Assembly: GCF_030758315.1 (NCBI RefSeq)
Contig: NZ_CP132336.1
Span: 1,922,001 to 1,986,000 of the forward strand
Direction of reading: 5' to 3'
From: Pararhizobium sp. IMCC3301
GTDB taxonomy: Bacteria; Pseudomonadota; Alphaproteobacteria; Rhizobiales; GCA-2746425
Length of the DNA: 64,000 nt
A model generated the notes under the pieces. The model was not told the DNA's origin. It saw nothing but the letters and a program-made list of their open reading frames with translations, and searched no databases. The translations under genes were made by a program, and so were the position numbers. This document shows positions 34,326 to 43,685 of the stretch, piece by piece. Within the stretch, counting starts at the first letter, position 1, and each line of letters opens with the position of its first letter.

Positions 34326-34353
34326 AAAGGGCTCCGCCGAATTGGAGCCCTTT
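34326..34353 (-). terminator. Intrinsic terminator downstream of CsgH gene
   Basis: Stem AAAGGGCTCC / GGAGCCCTTT (10 bp, eight-base loop), with a T-rich tail TTTTTTG on the minus strand. It ends the CsgH message 30 bases after its stop. Confidence 0.88.
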
Positions 34354-34382
34354 CACGTTTGGAAGGTCGAAGTTCCACAGTT

Positions 34383-34781
34383 TCAGATGGCACCGCCAAT
34401 GCGTTCCGCGCAGCTGAATGTGACACCGCTGACAGTGACTTCCAAGCTTGCATCATAGACGCTTCCCGCCGACAGCATCATCCGGCCGATCTCAACCGGT
34501 TCTCCGGCTTCTGCGGTAAAGTTGCTGCCCTGTGAAATATTGCTGTTGCCGGATTGGCCGGCGCTTTGCACCTTGAAACGGTACTGGCCGCTGATCGCGG
34601 TGTCGCTGTGGATCAGGCTTTCCAGCGTGATCATGCCGCGATTTTCCGTGCTGCGGATTTCACAACTGATCGGTTCATCAGACAGCGCCGCTGTATGCGC
34701 GCTGGCCAGGGCGATGCCGGTCAGGCTGAGAGCCAGAAGCGCAGCCGAGCCGGTGGCAAGATGTTTTGTTAATCTGGTCAT
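34383..34781 (-). CDS. csgH: Curli fiber chaperone-like protein (CsgH family)
   Basis: A 132-residue exported protein with a signal peptide (cut after LASAHT, about residue 27). The mature part follows the CsgH layout: CEIRSTENRGMITLES, GQYRFKVQSAGQSGNSNISQGSNF, AEAGEPVEIGRMMLS and VTVSGVTFSCAERIGG, including the two cysteines. CsgH is the alphaproteobacterial periplasmic inhibitor of premature curli assembly, analogous to CsgC. The ATG at 34781 has AAGGAAA upstream; the longer frame lacks one. Flanked by two curlin genes. Confidence 0.82.
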   Translation of the reverse strand: MTRLTKHLATGSAALLALSLTGIALASAHTAALSDEPISCEIRSTENRGMITLESLIHSDTAISGQYRFKVQSAGQSGNSNISQGSNFTAEAGEPVEIGRMMLSAGSVYDASLEVTVSGVTFSCAERIGGAI

Positions 34782-34867
34782 GGAATTTTCCTTCTTCAAA
34801 AAGCAGGATGGCCGGGTGTCTGAAGACTGCCCGGCGCATCGAACTGTTTCAATTGATCCAACGAGGC

Positions 34868-35299
34868 CTATGGGCAGGTCTGGACAAACGCTGCCACGTT
34901 TCCGCTGCCGGCCTGGGAGACATTCGCATCGCAATTGTGGCCGACCTGAACACCCGCTGCGATGTTGCCATTGCCGTCCTGGGTCAGCACAGAGTTATGA
35001 TCAGCTCCGAACTGACCAACGCCGGCCTGATTGCCGTGTCCGATCTGCAGCGTGTCTGCGGAATTGTTGACGCCGCTCTGGCCGGTCGCTGCAACATTGC
35101 CATTGCCGAACTGTTGGGAGATGGAATCGTTGAAGGCGCCATCCTGGAAAACACCGATCAAATTGCCAAATCCGCTCTGGCCGCCCCCGGCAGAATTGCC
35201 GAAGCCGAATTGTTCGATGTTGATGCCATTTGCCATAACAGGGGCTGAAAGGCTGGTGACGATTGCAACTGCTGTTGTGATAAGTGTGAGGCGTTTCAT
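34868..35299 (-). CDS. Curlin-repeat amyloid subunit
   Basis: A 143-residue secreted protein with a signal peptide ending near APVMANG (about residue 22). The mature chain has about nine curlin-like repeats with conserved Gln, Gly and Asn, for example IEQFGFGNSAGGGQSG, FQDGAFNDSISQQFGNGN and VGQFGADHNSVLTQDGNGN. Two cysteines near the C-terminus (NCDANVSQ... FVQTCP) are unusual for a curlin and could crosslink. AGGAGAG precedes the ATG at 35299. It is the first gene of the curlin-CsgH group. Confidence 0.87.
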   Translation of the reverse strand: MKRLTLITTAVAIVTSLSAPVMANGINIEQFGFGNSAGGGQSGFGNLIGVFQDGAFNDSISQQFGNGNVAATGQSGVNNSADTLQIGHGNQAGVGQFGADHNSVLTQDGNGNIAAGVQVGHNCDANVSQAGSGNVAAFVQTCP

Positions 35300-35651
35300 G
35301 GTTTCTCTCCTAGATTTAAGTTTTTTGGCAACGCCATTTGCTTGACGTTGAAAAAAATCTAGAAGGTCGCTCCGGAACCCTCCCTGAACCACTCGTTCAG
35401 AAATGGTTCATCTGGAAGAAAATGTGTCTTTTGACACATCATGGCTGAGAAAGCGGCGGAAATACTGGGTTTCTCGCACGTGATTTTTTTGCGTTAACTG
35501 CACGTTTTTTGACACTGGCCGGACTTCGGTTTGTTTTTTTTGGTCAAATGACTAGGTCCGGCGGCTCTTTCTTGCCGGAAATATCCGTGTCGTCAGAGTA
35601 AACGCCACGGATCTTGTCCTGCACAAATTTTGCGCAAATTGGCAGCTGTGG
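35300..35651. promoter_or_regulatory. Curlin promoter region with two inverted repeats
   Basis: No gene is seen. Two inverted repeats, CTGAAC-CACTC-GTTCAG (35384-35400) and ATGTGTC-TTTT-GACACAT (35422-35439), lie 85-140 bases upstream of the curlin start and are plausible binding sites for a biofilm regulator. The rest is AT-rich with poly-T runs. Confidence 0.45.
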
Positions 35652-36863
35652 CTAATTATCGGGTGTATGATGTGCCGCCATAAGGCCGCGCAGTTCCGCC
35701 AGCCCCCGCATCCGGCCGATCAGCGGATACCCGGGCATGCCGCCACTGCCGATATCCTGCAGCAATTCCTGACCATGATCCGGCCGCATGGCAATGCTCC
35801 AGTCGGCCCGCCCGGCGGCCTTGCGCTTATCCTGTTCACGCATCAGCGCAGCAACCACGCCGGCCATATCCGTATTGCCTTCCAGATGTGCTGCTTCATA
35901 AAAGCTGCTGCGCTTCGGCAGTGACGGCTGTGTTCGACTGGTATTGCGCAGATGCGCAAAATGGATCCGGCTGCCGAGCCGCTCGACGAAGCCGGCTGCA
36001 TCAAAACCTTCTGCAACGCCCAGAGAGCCGGTGCAGAAGGTGATGCCGTTGGCAGGACTGTCCACCGCATCCATGACATGGGCATAATCGGCCTCCGACG
36101 ACATGATGCGCGGCAGGCCGAGCAGCGAAAACGGCGGATCATCCGGATGACAGCAGAAGCGCAGGCCAAGCTCTTCCGCCAGCGGGATGATGTCATTGAG
36201 AAAATCAATCAGATTGGCGCGCAGCTTTTCGGCAGTGACGCCGTGATATGTCTGCAGCAATGCAGCGATATCATCCAGCGTCCAATTATCATTGGCACCG
36301 GGCAGTCCGGCAACAATATTGTTCTGCAAAGCGGTTTTCTGCGCGTCATTCATGGTTTTGAACAGACCTTCCGCCTGTTCGGCAAAGGCCACCGGATAGT
36401 CCTGTGCAGCGCCTGATCGGCACAGAATAAACAGATCAAACACGGCAAATTCAAGCAGATCGAACCGCATCGCGGTGCCGCCATGGGCCATCGGTGCGCG
36501 CAGATCGGTACGCGTCCAGTCGAGGATCGGCATGAAATTGTAACACACGATCTGCAGGCCACACTCTGCAAGGTTGCGCATGCTCTGGCGGTAAGCTTGC
36601 AGATGGGCACGGAAATCTCCGCTGCGGGTCTTGATGGCTTCCGAGACCGGCAGGCTCTCCACCACTTCCCAGCGCAGACCGGACGCCGCGCCATTGCGCC
36701 GTGACGCAATCTCGCCCTGGCGTTTTTCGATCTCCGCCACCGGCCACACCGTTCCGGGCGGCAGATGATGCAGGGCGGAGACAACGCCCTCGACACCTGC
36801 CTGTAACAGATCATCCATCGAAATCGGGTCCAGCGGTCCGAACCAGCGCCAGGTTTGCAGCAT
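35652..36863 (-). CDS. uxuA: Mannonate dehydratase
   Basis: A 403-residue cytosolic enzyme converting D-mannonate to 2-keto-3-deoxygluconate. It shows the UxuA pattern: MLQTWRWFGPLDPI at the start, GLQIVCYNFMPILDWTRTDL, the metal-site segment RFCCHPDDPPFSLLGLPRI, GITFCTGSLG and IHFAHLRN, plus MRPDHGQELLQD near the end. The His and Cys residues of the manganese/iron site are present. The ATG at 36863 is preferred over 36878 by family start. It is the third gene of an operon with two Gfo/Idh enzymes, divergent from the uxaC operon. Confidence 0.93.
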   Translation of the reverse strand: MLQTWRWFGPLDPISMDDLLQAGVEGVVSALHHLPPGTVWPVAEIEKRQGEIASRRNGAASGLRWEVVESLPVSEAIKTRSGDFRAHLQAYRQSMRNLAECGLQIVCYNFMPILDWTRTDLRAPMAHGGTAMRFDLLEFAVFDLFILCRSGAAQDYPVAFAEQAEGLFKTMNDAQKTALQNNIVAGLPGANDNWTLDDIAALLQTYHGVTAEKLRANLIDFLNDIIPLAEELGLRFCCHPDDPPFSLLGLPRIMSSEADYAHVMDAVDSPANGITFCTGSLGVAEGFDAAGFVERLGSRIHFAHLRNTSRTQPSLPKRSSFYEAAHLEGNTDMAGVVAALMREQDKRKAAGRADWSIAMRPDHGQELLQDIGSGGMPGYPLIGRMRGLAELRGLMAAHHTPDN

Positions 36864-36943
36864 GTTTGTGCCTTTCATCAGTTTCAGGCTGGCAACCAGC
36901 CATTGTAAATTAGATCACCTACCACAGTGATTTCAGCGCCGTG

Positions 36944-37969
36944 TCATAGCGAGGGATCCATCGCTTCATCGGCCAACATCTGTGCTTTAATGCCCAGTTC
37001 TGTCACCTTGAAGGCATGGGCCTGCGGCATGGCACTTTCGCTGCGCTGACGGATATCATTGGCAAGGTTCTGAAAATACGGATAGCCGGCCTTCGAACAG
37101 TCGATTTTCTCGCAACGTGAGCCATTGACGAGATAAAGGTGATCAATGCCCTCATCCTGCGCGATATCGACATATTTGCGCAATTCGATATAGCCTTCCG
37201 TCCCCAGAATGGTCAGCCGTCCGTCACCCCATGTCGGCAGCGCGTCGGGCGTATACCAGTCAACCCGGATATAGCCGTGGCCGTTCGGGCTGCGCAAAGC
37301 GATTTCGCCAAAATCCTGCAGACCCGGATCATCCGGATTGGCATAATTGGCAGCTGACGCCAGCGTGATTTCGGCATCATCGGAATTGGTGAAATATAAA
37401 AACTGGTCGATCTGGTGAGAGGCGATGTCGCACAGAATGCCGCCATATTTGTCGCGTTCAAAAAACCAGCCGGGGCGTGTTGCGCGGTTGAGCCGGTGCG
37501 GACCCAGCCCCACGGTCTGAACAACCTTGCCGATGGCCCCCTGCTGCACCAGTTCGGCAGCCTTGGTGACACTGGCAACCTCGAAGCGTTCGGAAAAATC
37601 GACCGACCAGATTTGGCCGGTGTCGGCCACTGTTTGTTTGATGTCAGCCAGCTGGCCGAGTGTGGTGCAGCCGGGCTTGTCAAGCATGACGTCTTTGCCG
37701 TGGCGCATGGCTTCAATGGCAAGCGCGGCCCTGTCCACGGGAATGGCAGCGATCAGAACCAGATCAATGGTGGGGTCCTCAAGCAGCGATCTTCGATCGG
37801 GCACACGCGGTGCTGCTGGAAAGCGTTTGACAAATCCATCCAGCGTTTCCGGCTCTCCCTTTGTCCACCAGCCCGCCAACTCGCCGCCGACCGCAAGCAT
37901 GTTCTCGATCTGGCCGTAAATATGCCGGTGATCAATGCCGATTGCGGCCATTCGGATGGCGTCAGTCAT
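36944..37969 (-). CDS. Gfo/Idh/MocA-family dehydrogenase
   Basis: A 341-residue NAD(P)-linked oxidoreductase. The nucleotide loop is variant (AAIGIDHRHIYGQ), like the enzyme at 4412, and the catalytic lysine motif reads DKPGCTT. The block YGGILCDIASHQIDQFLYFT supplies the conserved His-containing active-site helix. Eight bases overlap the preceding gene, indicating one operon with it and uxuA. It may reduce or oxidise a uronate or its derivative; the exact reaction is unknown. Confidence 0.85.
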   Translation of the reverse strand: MTDAIRMAAIGIDHRHIYGQIENMLAVGGELAGWWTKGEPETLDGFVKRFPAAPRVPDRRSLLEDPTIDLVLIAAIPVDRAALAIEAMRHGKDVMLDKPGCTTLGQLADIKQTVADTGQIWSVDFSERFEVASVTKAAELVQQGAIGKVVQTVGLGPHRLNRATRPGWFFERDKYGGILCDIASHQIDQFLYFTNSDDAEITLASAANYANPDDPGLQDFGEIALRSPNGHGYIRVDWYTPDALPTWGDGRLTILGTEGYIELRKYVDIAQDEGIDHLYLVNGSRCEKIDCSKAGYPYFQNLANDIRQRSESAMPQAHAFKVTELGIKAQMLADEAMDPSL

Positions 37970-39014
37970 CGATCAACCCCGCTTCCATGAGAATACATGC
38001 GGATTCGGTGTCTGCTGACCGGTTGATGGCATCAATCAGGTAATGCACGGCCAGAGCCTCGCGGCCCGGCGCCAGTGGCGGCCGCCCGCTGCGTATTGCG
38101 TTGGCGAAATCCTCAATCATTGTCTGATGCCATTCATGGGTAAAAGCCATCGGGTCGGCTCCACCGCCGGTGGCCATATCCTCGCCCGAGACCTCGTGCC
38201 GCCCATCGCGCCAATCCAGCTCCAGTTTGCCGGATTGCAGCCGGGCGGACACCTCGTCGCAATGCAAGGTGATCGATTCAGCGCGTCCGGGATAGCTCGC
38301 TGTGCTGGCCATCAGGGACCCGATCGCGCCATTGCCAAAGTCCAGTCCGGCGGAAACGAAATCTTCCGCTTCCATGTCGTGGAATTTACTGCGGCGGGTC
38401 ATGGCATGGACAGTGATCACCGGACCGGTAAAAGACAGCGCCAAATCCAGGGTATGAATAGCCTGGGAAATCAGCACGCCGCCGCCGTCGCGCTTGTAAG
38501 TGCCGCGTCCCGGTTCATCATAATAGGATTGAGGACGCCACCACGGCACCGCAATCTCCACCACCCGGATGGGGCCGGTTGCGCCTGAATCGATCAGCGC
38601 TTTCAGTTCTCTGGCTACAGCTCTGGCGCGGTGCTGGAATACAATTCCGAGCGTTATCCCGGCCTCTTCGCAGACCTTGACGAACCGGGAAGCTGCTCTC
38701 GAGCTGCGCTCAATCGGTTTTTCCAGAAGAATGTGTTTGCCGCCCGCCACAAGCTGGTGAAGGATCGTGTCTCTGGCATTGGGCGGTGTCGCGACAATTG
38801 CAAAGGCGATCTCGCTATCCTCTGCAATCTCCTCGACAGACTTGTAGCGGCGCAGGGACCCATCATCCTCGGGCAAATATTCGGCTACGAATGCGGCGAC
38901 TTTTGTTTCCGAGCGGCCATAGACACCGCGCAGATTCAGGCCTGCTGTACTGGCCTGTATCGCCTTCACATGGGTGGCAGCCACCATCCCCAGACCGATC
39001 AGCGCAATATTCAT
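37962..39014 (-). CDS. Gfo/Idh/MocA-family dehydrogenase
   Basis: A 350-residue enzyme with a regular Rossmann loop (IALIGLGMVAATHV, residues 3-16), EKPIERS lysine motif and the active-site GGGVLISQAIHTLDLALS (His near residue 175). The ATG at 39014, with GGAGG nine bases upstream, is used; the open frame goes to 39095 across the operator region. It is first in the divergent operon with the second Gfo/Idh and uxuA, all probably controlled by the GntR palindrome at 39101. Confidence 0.9.
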   Translation of the reverse strand: MNIALIGLGMVAATHVKAIQASTAGLNLRGVYGRSETKVAAFVAEYLPEDDGSLRRYKSVEEIAEDSEIAFAIVATPPNARDTILHQLVAGGKHILLEKPIERSSRAASRFVKVCEEAGITLGIVFQHRARAVARELKALIDSGATGPIRVVEIAVPWWRPQSYYDEPGRGTYKRDGGGVLISQAIHTLDLALSFTGPVITVHAMTRRSKFHDMEAEDFVSAGLDFGNGAIGSLMASTASYPGRAESITLHCDEVSARLQSGKLELDWRDGRHEVSGEDMATGGGADPMAFTHEWHQTMIEDFANAIRSGRPPLAPGREALAVHYLIDAINRSADTESACILMEAGLIDD

Positions 39015-39100
39015 CGCAAATCCTCCCACACAATTGCCGCGCCCGATACTCCGTCTCAAGCGGCAGAATATATCGCCAGCAAACCGGTTGTGCAATCTTT

Positions 39101-39114
39101 GTATACCGGTATAC
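39101..39114. promoter_or_regulatory. GntR-type operator GTATACCGGTATAC
   Basis: Perfect 14-base palindrome, 87 bases upstream of the Gfo/Idh start and 27 upstream of the GntR start. FadR/UxuR-type GntR proteins commonly bind TATAC-centred palindromes, so autoregulation of this hexuronate locus is likely. Confidence 0.78.
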
Positions 39115-39140
39115 TCTAGAATGACAAGAGGGTCGGGGCC

Positions 39141-39908
39141 ATGAAAGATGACAAATTAATGCCTGCGCAAAGCCAGTCGCCGGAAGCACCGGCGCGCGCG
39201 ATCAAATTTCCCGAAATCGACCCGGAACGGCCGGCCGGAGTTCAGATATTCGTGGCCTTGCAGACCATGATCCTGTCCATGGAACTGCCGCCCGGCCAAG
39301 CCCTGCCGGAAGCTGATATCGGTGCCAGATTTGGTGCCAGCCGGACCCCGGTGCGCGAGGCTTTGCAGCAATTGCGCCAGAGCGGACTGGTCACCACCCG
39401 GCCGAGCCGAGGCCATTTCGTCACCAAACTGAATACCGGCAAGATCCTCGAGGCCCGTTTTTTGCGCGAGGCGCTGGAAGTCGCGACTGTCGGCCGGTTG
39501 TGTGAGGCCGGCTTGCCCAACCGTTTTGCAACACTATTAAAAGACAATCTGAAACAGCAGAAAAAGGCAATCAAGAAGCGCACCACTGCAGAATTTCGCC
39601 ATCTTGATGATGAGTTCCACCTGAGCCTGGCACGGGCCACGCTGTTTCCGCGTATCGCTGTTGTTCTGAGCCGCGAAAAGATGCTTCTCGATCGTCTGCG
39701 GGTGCTGGCGCTGCGCAGCAAATCCCACCAGAAACAATTGCTGAGTGAGCATCACAGCATGCTGGATGCGATCATCGCAAAGGACAAGACAACGGCTGTC
39801 AACATTACCAGAATACATCTCAGTTCGGTGCTCGACACCTTGTCCGATCTGGCGGCAATGCATAAAGAGTATTTTGACCATGACGCCGTAACAATGGAAC
39901 ATTCATGA
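39141..39908 (+). CDS. GntR-family regulator, FCD (FadR-type) subgroup
   Basis: A 255-residue regulator. The N-terminal winged helix has PGQALPEADIGARFGASRTPVREALQQLRQSGLV, the classical GntR signature, and the C-terminal FCD domain has the metal-binding triad D-x3-H ... H ... H (DDEFHLSLARA, SEHHSM, RIHLSS). The stop overlaps the uxaC start by four bases. It presumably senses a uronate or its derivative and controls both divergent operons through the palindrome upstream. Confidence 0.93.
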   Translation: MKDDKLMPAQSQSPEAPARAIKFPEIDPERPAGVQIFVALQTMILSMELPPGQALPEADIGARFGASRTPVREALQQLRQSGLVTTRPSRGHFVTKLNTGKILEARFLREALEVATVGRLCEAGLPNRFATLLKDNLKQQKKAIKKRTTAEFRHLDDEFHLSLARATLFPRIAVVLSREKMLLDRLRVLALRSKSHQKQLLSEHHSMLDAIIAKDKTTAVNITRIHLSSVLDTLSDLAAMHKEYFDHDAVTMEHS

Positions 39909-41320
39909 CCAGCAACCCCACCGGCAACTCCTCTGGCAACCCCTCCGGCACCGTTCACCTGCCTCCGACTGCCGATACGATCTATCAGCATATTCGCGAT
40001 CTGCCGATTGTCTCGCCCCATGGCCATTGCGATCCGGCCTGGTTCGCCGAAAACAGCGCCTTTCGCGATCCGGCGGAACTGCTTATCATTCCCGATCACT
40101 ATGTGTTTCGCATGCTTTACAGCCAGGGCGTGCCGCTGCAGGATCTTGGCATTGGAGTTGATCCGGACATCCGCGATCCGCGACGCATTTTCCAGATTTT
40201 CGCGCAGCATTGGGACCGCTTTCTCGGCACCCCCAGCCGGCAATGGCTTGAACACACATTTACCCATGTGTTTCAGATTTCAGAGCCGCTGACAGCCCAA
40301 ACCGCCGACTATTATTACGATCTCATTGACGCACAGCTTAAAACACCGCAGTTCCGGCCAAGAGCCTTGTTCGAGCGCTTCGGCCTGGAGCTTCTCGCCA
40401 CCACCGATGCCGCGCTCGACACCCTGTCGCACCATCAAAAGATCCGCGCCAGCGGCTGGCAGGGCCGCATTATCCCGACATTCCGTCCCGATACAGTGCT
40501 CAATCCAGCGGCCCCCGATTTTGCCGCCCATATCCGCCAGCTGGGCGAATTGACCGGAGAGGATACAGCTTCTTTTGCATCTTATCTAAATGCGCTGCGT
40601 CAGCGCCGTGCCTTCTTCAAGTCGGAAGGTGCCACCGCCACCGACCATGCCATTACCACCATTCACACCTGTGATGTCCCGGATACCGAGATGGCAACGC
40701 TGCTGCGTCAGGCGCTGCAAGGTCCTTTGAGCCATGCCGACGCCACCCGGTTTTACGGCCGGATGCTGATTGAAATGGCGCAGATGTCCGTCGATGATGG
40801 TCTTGTCATGCAGATTCATGGCGGCAGCAGCCGGTCCACCAATGCGGCGCTGTACCAGCGTTTCGGCAACGATATGGGCGCGGATATTCCCATTGCGGTC
40901 GATTGGGTCAATGGTCTGTCGGCCCTGCTCAACCGGGTTGGCAACGATCCCGCTCTGAGCCTCATCCTGTTCACACTCGATGAAACAACCTATAGCCGCG
41001 AACTGGCACCGATGGCCGGTCACTGGCCGGCCCTGCGCCTCGGACCACCCTGGTGGTTCCATGACAGTCTGAACGGCATCGCGCGCTATTTCGACACAGT
41101 GGTCGAAACCGCCGGGTACTGGAATCTGGCCGGGTTCAATGATGATACAAGGGCCCTGCTGTCCATTCCCGCGCGCCACGATTTGTGGCGGCGCGGCGCG
41201 GCGCTTCATCTTGGCGGACAGATTTCGCGGGGCCTGTTCGGCCTGTCGGACGCATTGGATATCGCCCGGTTACTGGCCCGCGATCTGGCGGTGGACGCCT
41301 ACAGACTGAAGGATCTCTGA
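39905..41320 (+). CDS. uxaC: Uronate isomerase
   Basis: A 471-residue amidohydrolase-superfamily isomerase converting glucuronate/galacturonate to fructuronate/tagaturonate. It shows SPHGHCDPAWFAEN near residue 38 (metal His-x-His), the DHYVFRMLYSQGV block, TDAALDTLSHHQ, MQIHGGSSRSTN, and RHDLWRRGAALHLGGQISRG at the end. Length matches UxaC. Only one base separates its stop from the next gene. Confidence 0.95.
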   Translation: MTSNPTGNSSGNPSGTVHLPPTADTIYQHIRDLPIVSPHGHCDPAWFAENSAFRDPAELLIIPDHYVFRMLYSQGVPLQDLGIGVDPDIRDPRRIFQIFAQHWDRFLGTPSRQWLEHTFTHVFQISEPLTAQTADYYYDLIDAQLKTPQFRPRALFERFGLELLATTDAALDTLSHHQKIRASGWQGRIIPTFRPDTVLNPAAPDFAAHIRQLGELTGEDTASFASYLNALRQRRAFFKSEGATATDHAITTIHTCDVPDTEMATLLRQALQGPLSHADATRFYGRMLIEMAQMSVDDGLVMQIHGGSSRSTNAALYQRFGNDMGADIPIAVDWVNGLSALLNRVGNDPALSLILFTLDETTYSRELAPMAGHWPALRLGPPWWFHDSLNGIARYFDTVVETAGYWNLAGFNDDTRALLSIPARHDLWRRGAALHLGGQISRGLFGLSDALDIARLLARDLAVDAYRLKDL

Positions 41321-41321
41321 C

Positions 41322-42653
41322 ATGAAACAAATCGTGCATTTCGGCCCCGGTAATTTTCACCGGGCCCATCAGGCCTGGTACACTCATCTGGCCAACCAGC
41401 AGACTGACACGCAATGGCGGATCATCGCAGTTTCCCTGCAAAGCAGCACGGCGCGCGATCAACTCGCTCACCAGGATTTTGCATATACGCTGGTGATCAA
41501 CGGCGAAGGGCCCACCGACTTTCAGCGTATTTCAGTGCATGACAGGATTCTGGTTGCCCCGGAAAGCCCGGATTCCGTGCTCGATCTGATCGCCGATCCC
41601 CAGACAACAATTGTCACTTTGACAGTGACGGAAAAGGGCTATCATATTGACGGCCCAACAGGCCATCTCAACACAGAGGATCCAGACATCGCCGCTGAGC
41701 TGGCGGGCGGCAACCCCACTACAGCGATAGGCTTTCTTGCGTTCGGACTGCAACGACGAAAGCAGAACGGCGCGGCACCGCTGACGATCATCAGTTGCGA
41801 CAATCTGTCTTCAAACGGTGATACCCTGCAACAAATGGTCCGCGAATTTGACCGCCATGCAGATCTTGGCCTTGCATCCTATCTGGACTCATCGGTGAGA
41901 TTTCCCGGCACCATGGTCGACCGCATTACCCCGGCCACCACGGACGGTTTGCGCGCCGAGGTATTGCGGGAAACCGGCTGGGCGGATCGGTCCCCTGTCG
42001 CCACGGAAGCCTTTTCGGAGTGGATTATCGAAGACAATTTCGCCGCCGCCAAACCCGCATGGAACAAGGTGGGCGCAGAATTTGTCGAAGATGTCTCCCC
42101 TTATGAGCTACGCAAACTGCGCCTGCTGAACGGGCCGCATTCCTTCCTCGCATATGCCGGCCTGTTGACTGGCCACATTTATGTTCATGAGGCAATTGAC
42201 GATGCAGTGTTGCGCCAGGCCGTGGAAGAGTTGATGCTGGAAGCCACAGCCACACTGCCGGCCCGCATGCAAGCCGATGCGCCGGATTATTGCCGCAAAC
42301 TCATTGCACGCTTTGCCAATCCCGCTCTCAAGCATGAACTGGCGCAAATTGCCGGGGATGGCAGTCAGAAACTGCCGGTACGCATTCTTCCGGTAATTTC
42401 CGAACGCAGCAAAAAAGGCTTTGACTCGCCGCGCGCCTGCGACGCCATCTCGCACTGGCTGGTTCACATTTACCAACGCAGCAGCGCCGGGACGAAGATT
42501 GTTGATCCGCTGGCGCAGAAATTCGCCGCCATGCTGCAATCCACCTCCGACAGGCACGAGATATTTGCAGCGATCTTGAATACGCTTTCGCCCGGTCCGG
42601 ATATTGATCAGACAAGAATCCTCGATCGTGCCGGGGAAATTATCGACGCATGA
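41322..42653 (+). CDS. uxuB: Mannitol dehydrogenase-family oxidoreductase, likely fructuronate reductase
   Basis: A 443-residue NAD-dependent polyol dehydrogenase. The N-terminal nucleotide-binding segment is [16 protein letters not shown]; the catalytic K-x4-N-x2-H motif of the long-chain dehydrogenase family is [10 protein letters not shown] (about residues 265-274). Directly downstream of uxaC, it most likely reduces fructuronate to mannonate for UxuA. Mannitol or arabitol oxidation is the alternative. Its 3' end overlaps the convergent ATPase gene by 14 bases. Confidence 0.87.
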   Translation: MKQIVHFGPGNFHRAHQAWYTHLANQQTDTQWRIIAVSLQSSTARDQLAHQDFAYTLVINGEGPTDFQRISVHDRILVAPESPDSVLDLIADPQTTIVTLTVTEKGYHIDGPTGHLNTEDPDIAAELAGGNPTTAIGFLAFGLQRRKQNGAAPLTIISCDNLSSNGDTLQQMVREFDRHADLGLASYLDSSVRFPGTMVDRITPATTDGLRAEVLRETGWADRSPVATEAFSEWIIEDNFAAAKPAWNKVGAEFVEDVSPYELRKLRLLNGPHSFLAYAGLLTGHIYVHEAIDDAVLRQAVEELMLEATATLPARMQADAPDYCRKLIARFANPALKHELAQIAGDGSQKLPVRILPVISERSKKGFDSPRACDAISHWLVHIYQRSSAGTKIVDPLAQKFAAMLQSTSDRHEIFAAILNTLSPGPDIDQTRILDRAGEIIDA

Positions 42654-43644
42654 CAATGCCATCGCGGTCGAAGCGGTACACCCGGTCCGGCTGAAATCTG
42701 GCAGCAAGTTTTGCGTCGATGGCAAAATCATGCTCGCCGAACAACCGAACCGCCAGCAGACCCGCAGCACCGCAATCGAGGAACAGATTGGTGTCTGCAC
42801 CCAGATGCTCGACATGGGACACCACACCTTCCACATCGCCCCCCTCGGAGCCGACCGAAATATGCTCTGGACGGATGCCGAGCGTGGCCGCGCTCGTATC
42901 TCCTACAACAGCCGCATCAATGAAATTCATTTGCGGCGAGCCGATGAAACCGGCGACAAATCTGTTGGCCGGATGATTATATAATTCCATCGGTGAACCG
43001 ATCTGCTCCACCTTTCCTGCATTCAGCACCACAATCCGGTCGGCCAGGGTCATGGCTTCGGTCTGGTCATGGGTCACATAAACCATGGTCGCGCCCAGTT
43101 CCCGGTGCAGCCGGGCAATCTCCAGCCGGGTATTGACCCGCAGCGCCGCATCCAGATTGGACAGCGGCTCATCAAACAAAAACAGTTTCGGCTTGCGCAC
43201 AATCGCGCGGCCAATGGCAACGCGCTGGCGCTGGCCACCGGACAATTCGGCAGGCCTCCGCTCCAGATAATCTTCCAGCGACAGCATCCGCGTTGCCAGA
43301 TCGACCCGCTGGACAATCTCGTCTCTGGGGGTTTTGGTCTGTTTCAGGCCAAGGCTCATATTGTCCCGCACCGACAGATGCGGATACAGCGCATAGGTCT
43401 GGAACACCATCGCAATTCCGCGATCCGTCGGCGGTTTGCCATTGACCACTTCATCGTCGATTCTGATCGTCCCGCCGCTGGCATCCTCCAGTCCGGCGAT
43501 GGTGCGCAGCAGCGTCGATTTTCCGCAGCCTGACGGGCCGACAAAGACCACGAATTCGCCATCCGCAACTTCAAGATCGATGCCGTTGAGAACCTCGACC
43601 GAGCCGAATTTCTTGGAAATGTCGTTTAACTGTAATGAGCCCAA
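42640..43644 (-). CDS. Sugar ABC transporter ATP-binding protein (MalK/UgpC type)
   Basis: A 334-residue ATPase: Walker A GPSGCGKS (36-43), LSGGQRQR, Walker [16 protein letters not shown], and a C-terminal TOBE domain. The start is a TTG at 43644 giving [14 protein letters not shown]; the frame holds no nearby ATG. It is the last gene of the operon that begins at murQ, behind a Gfo/Idh gene. It should power the amino-sugar importer encoded just upstream. MalK-type ATPases can serve several importers. Confidence 0.93.
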   Translation of the reverse strand: MGSLQLNDISKKFGSVEVLNGIDLEVADGEFVVFVGPSGCGKSTLLRTIAGLEDASGGTIRIDDEVVNGKPPTDRGIAMVFQTYALYPHLSVRDNMSLGLKQTKTPRDEIVQRVDLATRMLSLEDYLERRPAELSGGQRQRVAIGRAIVRKPKLFLFDEPLSNLDAALRVNTRLEIARLHRELGATMVYVTHDQTEAMTLADRIVVLNAGKVEQIGSPMELYNHPANRFVAGFIGSPQMNFIDAAVVGDTSAATLGIRPEHISVGSEGGDVEGVVSHVEHLGADTNLFLDCGAAGLLAVRLFGEHDFAIDAKLAARFQPDRVYRFDRDGIVMRR

Positions 43645-43685
43645 TATCTTGCTTTCACCCCTTGGATCATTTGGTTTGCGTGGAC

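Noticed and set aside
33738-35299. CRISPR array or microsatellite suggested by repetitive sequence
   Set aside because: The periodicity is at protein level (curlin repeats in frame); there are no identical direct repeats with unique spacers.
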